Positions 1-9,426 of a stretch of DNA of 47,837 nt are shown one piece after another. A model generated the notes under the pieces. That model was not told where the DNA came from, made no database searches, and saw only the letters and a program-made list of their open reading frames with translations. This DNA is from a virus. The translations under genes and the position numbers were made by a program. Position 1 is the first letter of the stretch. The number at the start of each line of letters is the position of its first letter. The stretch is from positions 1 through 47,837 of the IMG/VR virus record IMGVR_UViG_3300009788_000141, one strand, 5' to 3'.

Positions 1-3000
1 CCTGTTAGTTCTGTCCAAGAAGGATTGCTTGCTTCAAAATCTTCACTATAGGATATCCGATTATTTCCATCGACCAATACTGCAACACTTGATACGGAGC
101 GCATAGAGGGCGAGGGGAGAGTTAATGGAGGGTTATAACCATCACCTGCTATAATACCCACTAGCGAGTCCCCATGCGTCATATCACCCGTCTTTACAAG
201 GTCATTAGTTCCATCAGGAATCCATGCGACGGTTCCGTTATCTCCCAATAGAAAAGCAAGGTCTTTATCGGATGCAGATGCATAAACTTTATGCCAAGCA
301 ACTGCAGAAACTGGGGATACTGGAGTAATCCAAGAAGGAGTAGCAGAGCCAGCATTAGCCGTAATAAAAACGCCTCTATGTTGATCTCCTGTACTATCCC
401 ATCCGATAAGATAGATTTGATTAAAATCAGCGTCAGAGACAGCAAAAGATCTTCCACTATGATAGGGTCCATGTTCTACTGCTGTAAAGACAGGAGTAAT
501 GTCTGTTATCTGGGATCCAATTGCTCGATAGAGCCTTGAATCATATCTTGGATTAGCGTAGTATTGTCTTCCATAGAATGCTACTTCATGACCAATAGAA
601 AATTCAAATGGGATTTGTAATGTTTCTGCTAATGCTGCATCTGGATTGATATCAGGTAGATTGAATAAGTTCCAGGTTTGACCAAAATCATGAGTGATGT
701 AGGAAACAGCAATGCTTACATCATTATCTGTTGAATTGAACCAAGCGGTTGTAATAGCCGTACCAGCGTCATAAGGTGATAGCCAAAGGCCTGGGTAAAA
801 AGCTTCAGTATTAAGACTTCCAGTAAGAGTTTGACTGGTAACTACAGATTGTGTCCAATTAAGTAAATCTTTGGACCAAGTAGATGTTACAAATTGGCCT
901 GAAATTTCATCCCATGAAGCTATAATGGCCCAATTAGCTCTGCCCCTTGACCAACCAATCATACGTTGATTGGATTGATTATCGAATGAGAAGACTTTTT
1001 CCACTGAAAGGTTTGGACCCAGTGTATCTCTAACAAGCCAGAGATGACTCAATCCTGCAATTAGAGTTTCAATTTCATCACCTTTGTCTACATATAATGG
1101 TGAATGGGGTGAGGCACTCCAATCTACTGGGGTATCTGAAAAACCATACTCAGTTAAATCAAGTCCAGCCCAACTAGGTGTTGCATCATTCCATGTAGTG
1201 GTTGTGTAGAGTCCACCTAAATCAGTTAATACGGCAAAAGCACCACGACCTGATTCTAGAGCAAAATCTCCCAGATCTATTTCAGGAAGGGTTATGTCAG
1301 GGAGACCCAGATTCAGTTCTGGAAAGTTAAAACCCGGAAAATCGAATGAATCCGGTATATATGTAACGCCGGGTGTTCCTTCAACTTCACGTTCTACCCG
1401 AATTCGACATCTTTGTGAACCCGTCAGAGTATCGGTAGAGTAGGTTATTTCAAGAGGCAGAAATCTTTCATCAGTATAACTAATGCCACGTTCTGTTTGA
1501 TTACTTGCACTTAAAGTAGATCTTATCCAGGTCATTTCGGCGGGATTAATACCGATGTCTCCGCCATGGGCGAGAGTGATATCAAAGATTCCAAATTCAG
1601 CATTTAAACGGGCATAATCATGACCTGTAATGATATTGAGATGGGTTTGACCTGTTGTTAGTAATTGACCAAGATTTTGACTACTTAAACCTTGACCTGG
1701 TGATTCTCCCGGGGATTGGGAAAAGACTACCGGTACTTTTGTTGTATCTGCTACAATTGCTGAAGATCGTAACCAATGAACCTTGGGATAATAACTTTTG
1801 ATAAAACGAACTTCAGTCCAGTCTGCTTCATCAATATCGACAACAACCGTACTGATACGATCAATCGTATCCTGTCTCATTGGGTCTTGAACGACTTGAA
1901 TCATGCCTCTGTGATTAGAAGTGAGTCTATGGGTAATGGCTCTTGCCATTTTATCTAATTGTGAATAGAGAGAACTACCAGTACTTCCCAGGGTTGTTAC
2001 GGGATAGGTACTTCCCAAACCAGAGAGTTTAACACCAGTAACTTCAGATAGTGTTGAATGCCAATGGAGAAGGTAATGAGTGTAACGATCGATATCAGCA
2101 TCTTTTAAATGATTCCAATTCTTTGGAGAAGTTTTCCTTTGAATGACTTGTGAGAAACCGGGTCGTTTTGAAGATCTTTGTAAAAAATCTTCAGCTCTGA
2201 TTGTAGTTTCTGTTACAGTGCCTTGTCGAGAAGCTGAAACTTCTGCAGGATCCTCAACATGATAACCAATGAATTTAAGAATACTATCTCCAATAAGAGG
2301 ACCAGGGGAACCACCGAAATCTTCTTCTTGCATGAAGATGACCATTGCACCGTCCGGTACACTGACCGTATCAGATTTTAGTCTGAAGTTCATTATCTGA
2401 CCTTCAGGTTTGAGTGTTCTTGTAAAACTATCTACTACTAGTGTAGTTGGTGAATCAGCCCCTGTTCTGGCTGCAGGATAGATAACACGTCGTGTTGTAT
2501 GGGAAACGCTATTATGACTAACAGTAAGTTTGATCCATCGAGGTTTTCCAGCTGGAAATGTAACACCACTTACCGTTGCTGTAGTGGCTGTCTCGGGGGT
2601 TGCACCGGCACCAAAGTCCCAGGCGTAGACGGGGGCTCCTGCCCCGCTTTGGATGATAGTAGTATCAACGGCATCAAAGTTAACTGTGAGGAGGGCGGTG
2701 CCGTCATCCACAAAGCCACAATTGTGTTCTCCGGCATGTGCAATAGGAGGTTGAGCAATAGATGCCCGAAAGCTGATTTCATCTTTTGTTATGACTCCGT
2801 CTTCATCAATAAAAGGAGTTTTACTCCAAACATCGAAATGATTAACAACAGTAATATAGGATCCTGCAGCGGGATTGAGTTCTCCAAATCGAGCTCCACG
2901 AGAAGTTCTGCCAATGGGAAGGGTTGTTCCATCGGGAGTAATGTCTCTAGTTCTTACTCTACCTAGATCATAAGTTCCAGCACTACTTCCGATGTAGATG

Positions 3001-3185
3001 GTCATGCCCTCTTCTACATCAAAGATACTACCTTGAAGAGTGCTACCAGAGTCTGTTAAAATATTTGTAAGAGGAAATTCCCAAGAGGAACCCATTATTT
3101 GGGCTTGATAAACCACATCAGGTTCCCAGAAATAGACATATGATTTTACATGAAGTGGATGTCCAATCCATGTAACTTTAGACAT
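1..3185 (-). CDS. Large distal tail protein with PKD-like and Asp-box motifs (partial)
   Basis: This reading frame is open from the ATG at 3185 to the left edge of the window, so at least 1,061 residues are present and the C-terminus is missing. A PKD-like stretch carries YAWDF at residues 187-191. Around residues 830-838 there is a good Asp-box (ITHDFGQTW), with a weaker related stretch near the left edge, suggesting a BNR-type beta-propeller as in sialidases and some tail proteins. The ATG abuts the stop codon of the preceding 121-residue gene. The position after the tape measure protein fits a baseplate, tail-tip or receptor-binding component. The domain calls are by eye; an enzymatic role is not shown. 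Confidence 0.75.
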   Translation of the reverse strand, partial: MSKVTWIGHPLHVKSYVYFWEPDVVYQAQIMGSSWEFPLTNILTDSGSTLQGSIFDVEEGMTIYIGSSAGTYDLGRVRTRDITPDGTTLPIGRTSRGARFGELNPAAGSYITVVNHFDVWSKTPFIDEDGVITKDEISFRASIAQPPIAHAGEHNCGFVDDGTALLTVNFDAVDTTIIQSGAGAPVYAWDFGAGATPETATTATVSGVTFPAGKPRWIKLTVSHNSVSHTTRRVIYPAARTGADSPTTLVVDSFTRTLKPEGQIMNFRLKSDTVSVPDGAMVIFMQEEDFGGSPGPLIGDSILKFIGYHVEDPAEVSASRQGTVTETTIRAEDFLQRSSKRPGFSQVIQRKTSPKNWNHLKDADIDRYTHYLLHWHSTLSEVTGVKLSGLGSTYPVTTLGSTGSSLYSQLDKMARAITHRLTSNHRGMIQVVQDPMRQDTIDRISTVVVDIDEADWTEVRFIKSYYPKVHWLRSSAIVADTTKVPVVFSQSPGESPGQGLSSQNLGQLLTTGQTHLNIITGHDYARLNAEFGIFDITLAHGGDIGINPAEMTWIRSTLSASNQTERGISYTDERFLPLEITYSTDTLTGSQRCRIRVEREVEGTPGVTYIPDSFDFPGFNFPELNLGLPDITLPEIDLGDFALESGRGAFAVLTDLGGLYTTTTWNDATPSWAGLDLTEYGFSDTPVDWSASPHSPLYVDKGDEIETLIAGLSHLWLVRDTLGPNLSVEKVFSFDNQSNQRMIGWSRGRANWAIIASWDEISGQFVTSTWSKDLLNWTQSVVTSQTLTGSLNTEAFYPGLWLSPYDAGTAITTAWFNSTDNDVSIAVSYITHDFGQTWNLFNLPDINPDAALAETLQIPFEFSIGHEVAFYGRQYYANPRYDSRLYRAIGSQITDITPVFTAVEHGPYHSGRSFAVSDADFNQIYLIGWDSTGDQHRGVFITANAGSATPSWITPVSPVSAVAWHKVYASASDKDLAFLLGDNGTVAWIPDGTNDLVKTGDMTHGDSLVGIIAGDGYNPPLTLPSPSMRSVSSVAVLVDGNNRISYSEDFEASNPSWTELT

Positions 3186-3551
3186 CTATAATGCCTCCAG
3201 ATTTCTTAATTCGAAGATGACATTGTCCCAGAAAAAATGATAGGTAAGTTTTCCAGGCCTAACTATCACAGCATTATAATTGGCGAATGCTCTGGCATTA
3301 TTTTGAGTTCTTATTGTTACTAGAGCACTTTTAACAGAAGTAAGACCTGTTTCAGAGAGAATCGTTACATACTCGGTTTCATCCAAAACCGAGTAAATCC
3401 ATTGGGCCGAGAGAGGTCCATCTTCATAAACTGTTCCATCTCCTGATACGATATCAGGCATAGTAGTAAATGTTCCATTAGAACGAGGTTGAATGGTAAG
3501 GTCAACTAGGGTTCCGGGATTGTCATGTCCTGCAACAATTTGATAGGGCAT
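3186..3551 (-). CDS. Minor tail protein candidate downstream of the tape measure
   Basis: A 121-residue protein with no recognised motif and no membrane segment or signal peptide. It is predicted to be mostly beta-strand, judging by alternating polar and hydrophobic residues. Its start overlaps the tape measure stop by one base (TAATG), and the next gene starts directly after its stop, so the three are almost certainly translated together. In many siphoviruses this slot holds a distal tail or minor tail protein, and that is the only basis for the assignment. Confidence 0.6.
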   Translation of the reverse strand: MPYQIVAGHDNPGTLVDLTIQPRSNGTFTTMPDIVSGDGTVYEDGPLSAQWIYSVLDETEYVTILSETGLTSVKSALVTIRTQNNARAFANYNAVIVRPGKLTYHFFWDNVIFELRNLEAL

Positions 3552-6499
3552 TATCCATTCCCCATAAGATCTTGTAGGGCCAGGACTAGACCTTCTTTTA
3601 CAACGTTTGCTGCATCTTCTGGTCTCATATTACCAAGTCCATCAATCGGAATTGAAAGATTTTCGATGGTAAGATTGATTCCACCTCCTCCACTCCCACC
3701 TCCCAACATAGAACGTGTTTGTTGTGGGGACATAACTCTTGCAGGTTGTGAAAGAGTGATGAGCTCAGGTTGTAATGACAGGAATGAACTTCCCACAGGG
3801 GGTGTACCTCCTGAATCAAAAATGGGTAAAAATTTATTTACTGTATTTTTGACGTTGTTCCCAATTCCACCTATGGCTCCTCCTACATCATTAATGAAAT
3901 TCCCAATCCGGTCTCCAAAATTCTGAGCTCCATCTGCTACACTTTTGAAAAATTTAAACATTGATGTAGAGGCGGTTGATGCCAGAGAAATGACAGAATT
4001 ATTAACTGCCCTGATCGATGCACTTTGATCTTCAAGATCTTCACGAAGTTTATTGAGACTTTTCTTACGTTGTTCTTCTAGTAGTTGATCTTCGATTTCT
4101 CGATCTTCTAGAAGTCGGTCTCTAGCAATTCTTCTGTCTTCTTCTGTATCTTGGCGTCTTAATGCTGCATCCTGAATTGCTAAAGCCCTGCGTAATGCAA
4201 ATTGTTCCGCTTCAACCCGCGTACGATTCTCTTCAGCATTAATCAGGGCGGCAATTCTGGCTTCACTTTGTCGAATGAAAAGAGCCATTTCCGTTTCAAA
4301 ATCCGTTTGACGTCTCTGTTGTTGGATTCCGAAGGTGGTTTTCTCTTCATTTATTCTTCTGTTTCTATCATTTCGTGCTTCAAAGACAGCTACAGCATCA
4401 AGTTGAGAAGCAGCTCGTTGTATCCTGACTCTTGCATCTTCTCTGATTTGAGTTAAACGACGTTGATGATCCTGTAGGCGTCGTACTTCCTGTAATTGGA
4501 ATTCCCTAAGTTTTTGAAGTCTGTCTTCCCCTGCTTTTTTTCGTGCTTTCTTTATCTCAGCTTCTGCTTCTTTCACTTTTTCTATTTGACTACGATTGAA
4601 TTCATTAATTTCTCTGATATTTTTACGGGCTTCGTCTCTATCTCTTCTAAATTCCGAAAGGGAGAGATTTTCTCCAGTTCGTTTATCTGCAAGACCTCTT
4701 CTACTTCTGCGTAATTCAATTTCTTTATCGAATTCGTCATTGATTTCGGCTATGGCTTCTATTGTTTGATTCAAGACCATGACATGATTCTGGAATCCTG
4801 CAAGAAGTTGATTGAAGAATTTATTCAATGAGGATAGATTATCTTCAGTTTCAGATATTAATCCAGGGAAGAGAAGCCCTGCTGCAGTTCTAGTGAGATC
4901 TCTCGTATTTGGGAATGCTTCTTCACTTCTAGCTACAATATTATCAAGACCTAGAGATGGCATAGATGCGATTTCCCTTAGTCTCGTTTGTAATTCTTCC
5001 CCAAAGGCAGCTTGAATGGCTAGACTATTTCTTTGTTCATCTGCATTTCCTAGAAAAGGAAATGAATCTAGAATCCCAATAGAAAGTTCAGTAAGAGCCA
5101 TCGCTAAATCATTACCGGCCTGCAAAATGAGTAGTCTCAATGCTTCAAAGGTTCCACCCAATCTTGTACCTATTTCATCCCCAAGCGCTCTAATGATAAA
5201 AACAGCTCTGGCTAGGGCTGTTCCAAAATCATCAATAGCTTGAATAGCAAGGAGGAGAAGTTGTTTAAAGGTATTACCAATGACATCCCCTACACTTTCA
5301 CCCTGTCGAATTCTTTCAAAGCTTCCACCCTCAGCACCTGAATCAGCCAAGGCCTTTACAATAGCAAGGCCACCTCCAATACCAATTCCTGCTGCAATGG
5401 CTAAAACTCCTGCTCCGGCTGCTGTAGCTACAAAACCTTTGAGAAGTAAAACATTAGCTGCAAGAACAGTTTTTAGGCTCACAAAGAGCCCGATAGCTTT
5501 GCTTAGACCAAAGAGTAGAGGTGCTATTGCGGTTGTACCAACCAGGATGAGGGCAACCCAATTCAATAGCTCTGGATTAGTATCGATAATCGCTTGAAGA
5601 AAATCAGAGATCATTTTTGCACCTGGAATCAAGATCTCCATAAGAAGAGGTGTAAAGGCAACAGCCATGGCATTACGAACCGTGTCCTTTAACCTGTTGA
5701 AAACATTAATGCCATTCTTTTGCATCGTTAGAAATGCTTCATTTGAAATACCTACCCGATCAATTAACCGATCGAGTGCATCAATCATGGCCTGAGGATC
5801 ACCCTGGGCTTCGTTGATAGCCTTTCTTACTTCAAATCTGGGTATCTCAAACCGGAATGCAAGAGAACGAGCCTCTCCACCCAATGCTTCACGTAATGCA
5901 ATTGCAGCACCCTGAACACCCTGTGCAGGATCCATTAAAGCAAGACGTTGAGCCAAGAGTAATGTCTGAGATAGATCAATATTTGTACGACCGATAGTAG
6001 GAAGCAATCGTTCTGAGGCTTCTAGAATCGTGAGATATGATTGTCCTGTTCTATCAGCTAATGCTCTAAATTGTGCTTGTCTTTCATTTACCTGATCTTG
6101 ATTTTTTGACATGGCCACGAGAAGCTCATTAGCTCTGAAGAGACCAAAGGCTTCTTTGGCGCCACGTCCAGCAGCCAAACCCGCACCCAGGCTAATGAGC
6201 TTAAAATTATTGGCGATATTACCCGTAGTTTTTTCAATGAGGGCTAGATCACGACCTACTCTCGTCTGAGCAAATGAACTCATTGCTCTTTCAGTTAACC
6301 GGATTTGATTAGCTAGGCCTCGAAATGATTGACCCATCTGTTGAGCAGAACGATCAACTACACGTCCAGTTCGTGACCATGACCTATTAAAGGAATTGGC
6401 AGCAGCAGCATTTACCCGTTGAGCACCGACTACACCACTCATATCAATGGTGAGTCTACCCAATATAGAACGACTGCCTGCACTAGCTCCTGCGAACAT
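3551..6499 (-). CDS. Tape measure protein
   Basis: This 982-residue protein sets tail length and fills the tail tube. It has the usual tape measure composition: an Ala/Arg/Gln-rich helical N-terminus, two or three hydrophobic segments in the middle (roughly residues 305-385, including a Gly/Ala-rich one), and a long charged coiled coil around residues 570-830 rich in Glu, Arg and Gln. A Gly-rich stretch follows near the C-terminus. It lies directly after the tail chaperone pair, as in most long-tailed phages, and its start overlaps the chaperone reading frame by 17 bases. No peptidase or lysozyme motif is visible. Confidence 0.93.
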   Translation of the reverse strand: MFAGASAGSRSILGRLTIDMSGVVGAQRVNAAAANSFNRSWSRTGRVVDRSAQQMGQSFRGLANQIRLTERAMSSFAQTRVGRDLALIEKTTGNIANNFKLISLGAGLAAGRGAKEAFGLFRANELLVAMSKNQDQVNERQAQFRALADRTGQSYLTILEASERLLPTIGRTNIDLSQTLLLAQRLALMDPAQGVQGAAIALREALGGEARSLAFRFEIPRFEVRKAINEAQGDPQAMIDALDRLIDRVGISNEAFLTMQKNGINVFNRLKDTVRNAMAVAFTPLLMEILIPGAKMISDFLQAIIDTNPELLNWVALILVGTTAIAPLLFGLSKAIGLFVSLKTVLAANVLLLKGFVATAAGAGVLAIAAGIGIGGGLAIVKALADSGAEGGSFERIRQGESVGDVIGNTFKQLLLLAIQAIDDFGTALARAVFIIRALGDEIGTRLGGTFEALRLLILQAGNDLAMALTELSIGILDSFPFLGNADEQRNSLAIQAAFGEELQTRLREIASMPSLGLDNIVARSEEAFPNTRDLTRTAAGLLFPGLISETEDNLSSLNKFFNQLLAGFQNHVMVLNQTIEAIAEINDEFDKEIELRRSRRGLADKRTGENLSLSEFRRDRDEARKNIREINEFNRSQIEKVKEAEAEIKKARKKAGEDRLQKLREFQLQEVRRLQDHQRRLTQIREDARVRIQRAASQLDAVAVFEARNDRNRRINEEKTTFGIQQQRRQTDFETEMALFIRQSEARIAALINAEENRTRVEAEQFALRRALAIQDAALRRQDTEEDRRIARDRLLEDREIEDQLLEEQRKKSLNKLREDLEDQSASIRAVNNSVISLASTASTSMFKFFKSVADGAQNFGDRIGNFINDVGGAIGGIGNNVKNTVNKFLPIFDSGGTPPVGSSFLSLQPELITLSQPARVMSPQQTRSMLGGGSGGGGINLTIENLSIPIDGLGNMRPEDAANVVKEGLVLALQDLMGNG

Positions 6500-6899
6500 A
6501 TGACCCTACTAGTCCTTGTATTTTCCGGTTGATTAGATGACTGGTATTGGAATGTTTGTCTTCTTCTGGATCCCAGAGAATCTGTTCAATCTTGTAGATA
6601 GCTTTTCCCTTGCCATCGACCTCATTGAGTTTGTTTTCGATGAGGGTTCCAAAATGAGTAACAGCCATATCAAATTGAAGACAAGCCCAGTAATCATCCC
6701 AGCCAAATGTATGCTGAACCCATTCTCTAAGTCCAACAAATTCACTTGGTCTTACGCCTGCCAACTTTGCTGACAGGTACAGATTCCACACTTTTTTCTT
6801 GTTTACGAAAAAATTCCTTGATCTGTGCTGTTGATCTCCCCAGCAAAGTATAGATCTGAACTTTCTCACTATCTGAAAGTAGATGAATAGAAACTTCAT
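6483..6899 (-). CDS. Tail assembly chaperone, frameshift extension (T-like)
   Basis: This frame overlaps the end of the upstream chaperone and runs to just inside the tape measure gene. It is in the +1 frame (equivalently -2) relative to the upstream gene. The ATG at 6899 has no ribosome binding site and begins an implausible leader, so I think only about 6483-6791 is translated, as an extension of the upstream protein. Candidate slip sites are TTTTTTC (6813-6807) and GAAAAAAG (6798-6791). At either one the P-site tRNA can re-pair one base forward and the fusion would be about 241 residues. In lambda the equivalent fusion, gpGT, chaperones the tape measure protein. Confidence 0.7.
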   Translation of the reverse strand: MKFLFIYFQIVRKFRSILCWGDQQHRSRNFFVNKKKVWNLYLSAKLAGVRPSEFVGLREWVQHTFGWDDYWACLQFDMAVTHFGTLIENKLNEVDGKGKAIYKIEQILWDPEEDKHSNTSHLINRKIQGLVGSYVRRS

Positions 6900-7209
6900 C
6901 TTCTGCTTCTGTACCTGGTTCTGCCAGAGAGAATTTGGGTTCTATGATACAGGTGATACAAAAAAGATTGATGATTGTATTCTGTGCTTGGAAATCTTCC
7001 AAATTACCCAGAAGCTCTTCTGCAGCTTTTCCTGTACTTTGAGCTTTTAACAGGGCTTCTACATGGGGAGTTAATTGATCAGGAATCCCCCCATAAGTGA
7101 TGAAGGTGTCGAAACCAACGGGTCTGACCCTGACAACTTTACCAGAATCAAGAGTGACTTCGACACCTTCTTGGTATTCTTTTTTCCATGTTTGTGCTGG
7201 TGTAACCAT
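6742..7209 (-). CDS. Tail assembly chaperone (G-like)
   Basis: A 155-residue acidic and helical protein with a basic C-terminal tail, preceded by a strong ribosome binding site (AAAGGAGG). Its place between tail tube and tape measure, together with the overlapping shifted frame at its end, is the standard arrangement of tail assembly chaperones. These bind the tape measure protein during tail assembly and are not in the virion. The full-length product ends at 6742 and a fraction of ribosomes is expected to shift into the next frame near 6791-6813. Function is assigned from position and overlap, because these proteins diverge strongly in sequence. Confidence 0.8.
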   Translation of the reverse strand: MVTPAQTWKKEYQEGVEVTLDSGKVVRVRPVGFDTFITYGGIPDQLTPHVEALLKAQSTGKAAEELLGNLEDFQAQNTIINLFCITCIIEPKFSLAEPGTEAEDEVSIHLLSDSEKVQIYTLLGRSTAQIKEFFRKQEKSVESVPVSKVGRRKTK

Positions 7210-7246
7210 CGCATCCTCCTTTAATGGAACGATTAGATTACTACTA

Positions 7247-7816
7247 TCAAGTGGGTGGTAGTGCTACTGCTGTAAGTGCTTCGTATTGGACAACCTGGAT
7301 GATAGAAGCAAGGGAACCACTATCCAGGAAATTGATGTCTCCTACAGCAACAGCGGTGATTTCAGGAGCGGCGAAGGTATTGTATTCAAGCCTGATCTCG
7401 AATCCTTCTGTGATTTTAACTTTGGGAACAAAGATATGATTATCACCTGCTCCCTCTTCTGCATCTGCTTTTCCTGAAATTCCAAAGTAGGGAAGTCTCA
7501 AAGCAGAAATATCGAGTTGACGACGACGATTTGGAGTAGTACCAGAGTTATCAACCGATTGTCCAGTTAAGATAGCAAGGAGATCTAGATCTGCACTACC
7601 AAATCTGAATGTTACTTGTGCAGAAATGATACGAGCAGCAGTTGCAGTAATTGAGTCGTCTCCCTCAAGTTGTGCATTTACTGTTTGAAGATTGGCAACA
7701 TAGAGGGCGACAGAAGGAACATCAACAGCAGTTCCAAATGTACCATCTAGATTGTTTATTGCCACTTTACAATCTCTTAGACCATAGCTAAGAGCACCAA
7801 AATCAAAAATTGACAT
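7247..7816 (-). CDS. Major tail tube protein
   Basis: A 189-residue protein with the pattern of siphovirus tail tube proteins. It begins with a short N-terminal segment, then has an LEGDDS motif around residues 51-56 followed by the ARIISAQVTFRFG strand and a helix reading LDLLAILTG. Multiple beta-strands follow to the end. It lies upstream of the chaperone pair and downstream of the tail completion genes, the canonical site. The ribosome binding site is weak, so expression may depend on coupling to the gene just upstream, 6 bases away. Confidence 0.85.
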   Translation of the reverse strand: MSIFDFGALSYGLRDCKVAINNLDGTFGTAVDVPSVALYVANLQTVNAQLEGDDSITATAARIISAQVTFRFGSADLDLLAILTGQSVDNSGTTPNRRRQLDISALRLPYFGISGKADAEEGAGDNHIFVPKVKITEGFEIRLEYNTFAAPEITAVAVGDINFLDSGSLASIIQVVQYEALTAVALPPT

Positions 7817-7822
7817 AGGTTT

Positions 7823-8290
7823 TTACAACCTTCCTGTGACTAGGTATTCTTGCAGAATGAATGAAGCATCACGTAGATCAGGTTCCCTCCTGGAATTAAT
7901 TTGACCACTAAATTCTGTATTCCAGCTTTGAGTAAGTTTTACTTGTTCAAGAAGTACATAAATCCTGCTCGCTGCTATTGAAATGTTATCCCAACCCGTA
8001 TGGACGGCATCATAAATCCAAATCTGCATTGTTTGGTTAACAACCGTATGACGATTGCTACTATCCTGTGAACGAGCAGCAAATAAAGGGACAGCATCAG
8101 CACCTTTTACAATAGCTATAGGTCTTAAAAAGTTTGTTGATGGATCATACGCTGCAGGCAAATCAAGTCGAGAGAATGCTTCGGGTAGATCCCTGAAAAG
8201 ATAAACACCTCCAGTAAGTGTAATTGCCAGTGTAGCGTCATCATTCAAGATCGTAAAAACTTCTTGACTCCAATCTCCAAAATCAGGCAT
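7823..8290 (-). CDS. Tail terminator / tail completion protein candidate
   Basis: A 155-residue protein placed between a gp10-like neck protein and the tail tube, where phages usually encode the tail terminator (lambda gpU or DUF3168 type). The visible pattern is an N-terminal helix, a Pro/Asp-rich middle (FRDLPEAF), then a strand QTMQIWIYD followed by a helix AASRIYVLLEQV, which suits the alpha/beta fold of that family. The start overlaps the upstream stop (TAATG). The assignment is from position and fold impression. Confidence 0.65.
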   Translation of the reverse strand: MPDFGDWSQEVFTILNDDATLAITLTGGVYLFRDLPEAFSRLDLPAAYDPSTNFLRPIAIVKGADAVPLFAARSQDSSNRHTVVNQTMQIWIYDAVHTGWDNISIAASRIYVLLEQVKLTQSWNTEFSGQINSRREPDLRDASFILQEYLVTGRL

Positions 8291-8649
8291 TATGCTGGCC
8301 TTGATATCTCAGCTTGAATTCTTGAATAAAAACGAGGTGCAAAATGATCCAGGGCCGGTCCGATAATTGCGAATCTTCCTTGATTAGCAAATTCCAACCA
8401 GAAGCCATAGGGAACACCATGACCAATAGCTATTGCTGAACTCAGAAGTAAACCTTCTACTTCAGCAAAGAGAGTAGCTCTGGCGGCTCCCGTTCTATCT
8501 TCCCAAACAGCATTGGTTCTCATCCATTCTTCTACTTCTATCGCCATCTCTTCAGTAATGACAAAGATCCTTCTTCTCCATTCTCTCGTAATTACCTTGA
8601 AAGAATTTTTAAGAACAATTTGGGGATTGGATATCCAAGTAAAAGGCAT
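8290..8649 (-). CDS. HK97 gp10-like neck protein
   Basis: A 119-residue protein with an N-terminal helix and a central motif, RTGAARATLFAEV (near residues 52-64). This is followed by HGVPYGFWLEFANQGR and a C-terminal IIGPALDHFAPRF. That order matches the HK97 gp10 family of head-tail joining or tail completion proteins. Its one-base overlaps on both sides (TGATG upstream, TAATG downstream) place it inside the neck operon. Confidence 0.8.
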   Translation of the reverse strand: MPFTWISNPQIVLKNSFKVITREWRRRIFVITEEMAIEVEEWMRTNAVWEDRTGAARATLFAEVEGLLLSSAIAIGHGVPYGFWLEFANQGRFAIIGPALDHFAPRFYSRIQAEISRPA

Positions 8650-9032
8650 CAGCTTAATACATCACAATGGGCTTGCATCCAACCCGTGTTAGTATCAATA
8701 GTTACTCTGACCTCAAATTCTTTAGAATTCACGATGAATCGATCACCTTTTTGAATATTTAAATCGGCCCTTGTTCTATGACCTTTTAGACCCAGAACAA
8801 TCATGTCTTGATCACCCACAGAACCAGGAGGAGGATTTTCGGAAAAATTACCGAAGTTACTGTCTTCAATTCTTACATCCTGAGCAGCAAGAGCTACTCC
8901 ATTCCTAAAAATAATAATAGAAGTGGGTTTTTCTTGAATTTTTCTCCAATTCATAGAAGCCATGTGTTCTTCACGTTTACCAGAATATCTACTGAGATTA
9001 TCAAGTTCAGTCCATCGATCAAATCTAGGCAT
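8649..9032 (-). CDS. Head closure / neck protein candidate
   Basis: 127 residues from the ATG at 9032, which I prefer over an upstream in-frame start at 9113 because it has a good AAGGAA ribosome binding site seven bases away and a short 8-base overlap with the previous gene. The C-terminal half has a beta-barrel-like pattern (KGDRFIVNSKEFEVRVTID) often seen in head closure proteins. The call rests on this and on its position between a connector-like and a gp10-like gene. Confidence 0.6.
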   Translation of the reverse strand: MPRFDRWTELDNLSRYSGKREEHMASMNWRKIQEKPTSIIIFRNGVALAAQDVRIEDSNFGNFSENPPPGSVGDQDMIVLGLKGHRTRADLNIQKGDRFIVNSKEFEVRVTIDTNTGWMQAHCDVLS

Positions 9033-9426
9033 CTGGGAATTCCTTTTGTCTTGAAGGGATTCTTCTAGTAACCCCTGTTCTAACACTGCCACTAGTAGAA
9101 GGATCTCCCTCAAGTTCTGTATTTAATTTTGCTTGCCAGAATTTCATCCAACGAAGCATCATCTTGGGAAGATCACTGGCATCAATTCTACTATCATTTT
9201 GAAGGAATGTAACTTGTTTAATAGCATCTGCCATTAAAGCTTCATAACCCAGAACTACAGTTGCTATTTTTTTCACATTTTCACTATTATTTACATAATC
9301 TATATCAGATTCCCCATACAAGGCATCAACTTCTGTATTTGTAAAAACATCAACTGCACTATCATCTCCAGAACCTGGGTCCCCAACATTTCTTCTAAAA
9401 TATGATCTTCTGATAGGTGTAGTCAT
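9025..9426 (-). CDS. Head-tail connector (adaptor) candidate
   Basis: A 133-residue protein starting at 9426, where ATGA overlaps the stop of the glycosyltransferase gene. An in-frame extension to 9501 would lie inside that gene and lacks an ATG. The N-terminus is disordered and Gly/Asp-rich. The middle (VDALYGESDIDYV then ATVVLGYEALMADAI) is helical, as in connector adaptor proteins that sit under the portal. It heads the neck cluster. No sequence signature decides the function. Confidence 0.6.
   Translation of the reverse strand: MTTPIRRSYFRRNVGDPGSGDDSAVDVFTNTEVDALYGESDIDYVNNSENVKKIATVVLGYEALMADAIKQVTFLQNDSRIDASDLPKMMLRWMKFWQAKLNTELEGDPSTSGSVRTGVTRRIPSRQKEFPDA

Noticed and set aside
2499-2966. 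155-residue frame on the plus strand
   Set aside because: Antisense to the large tail protein, Ser/Cys-rich, with no ribosome binding site. It is a shadow of the real gene.
5280-5597. 105-residue frame on the plus strand within the tape measure gene
   Set aside because: Composition (Pro/Ala/Thr-rich) is that of an antisense shadow.
6792-6899. The second chaperone frame as an independent gene starting at 6899
   Set aside because: No ribosome binding site, the leader is implausible, and the position after the G-like gene fits a frameshift product.
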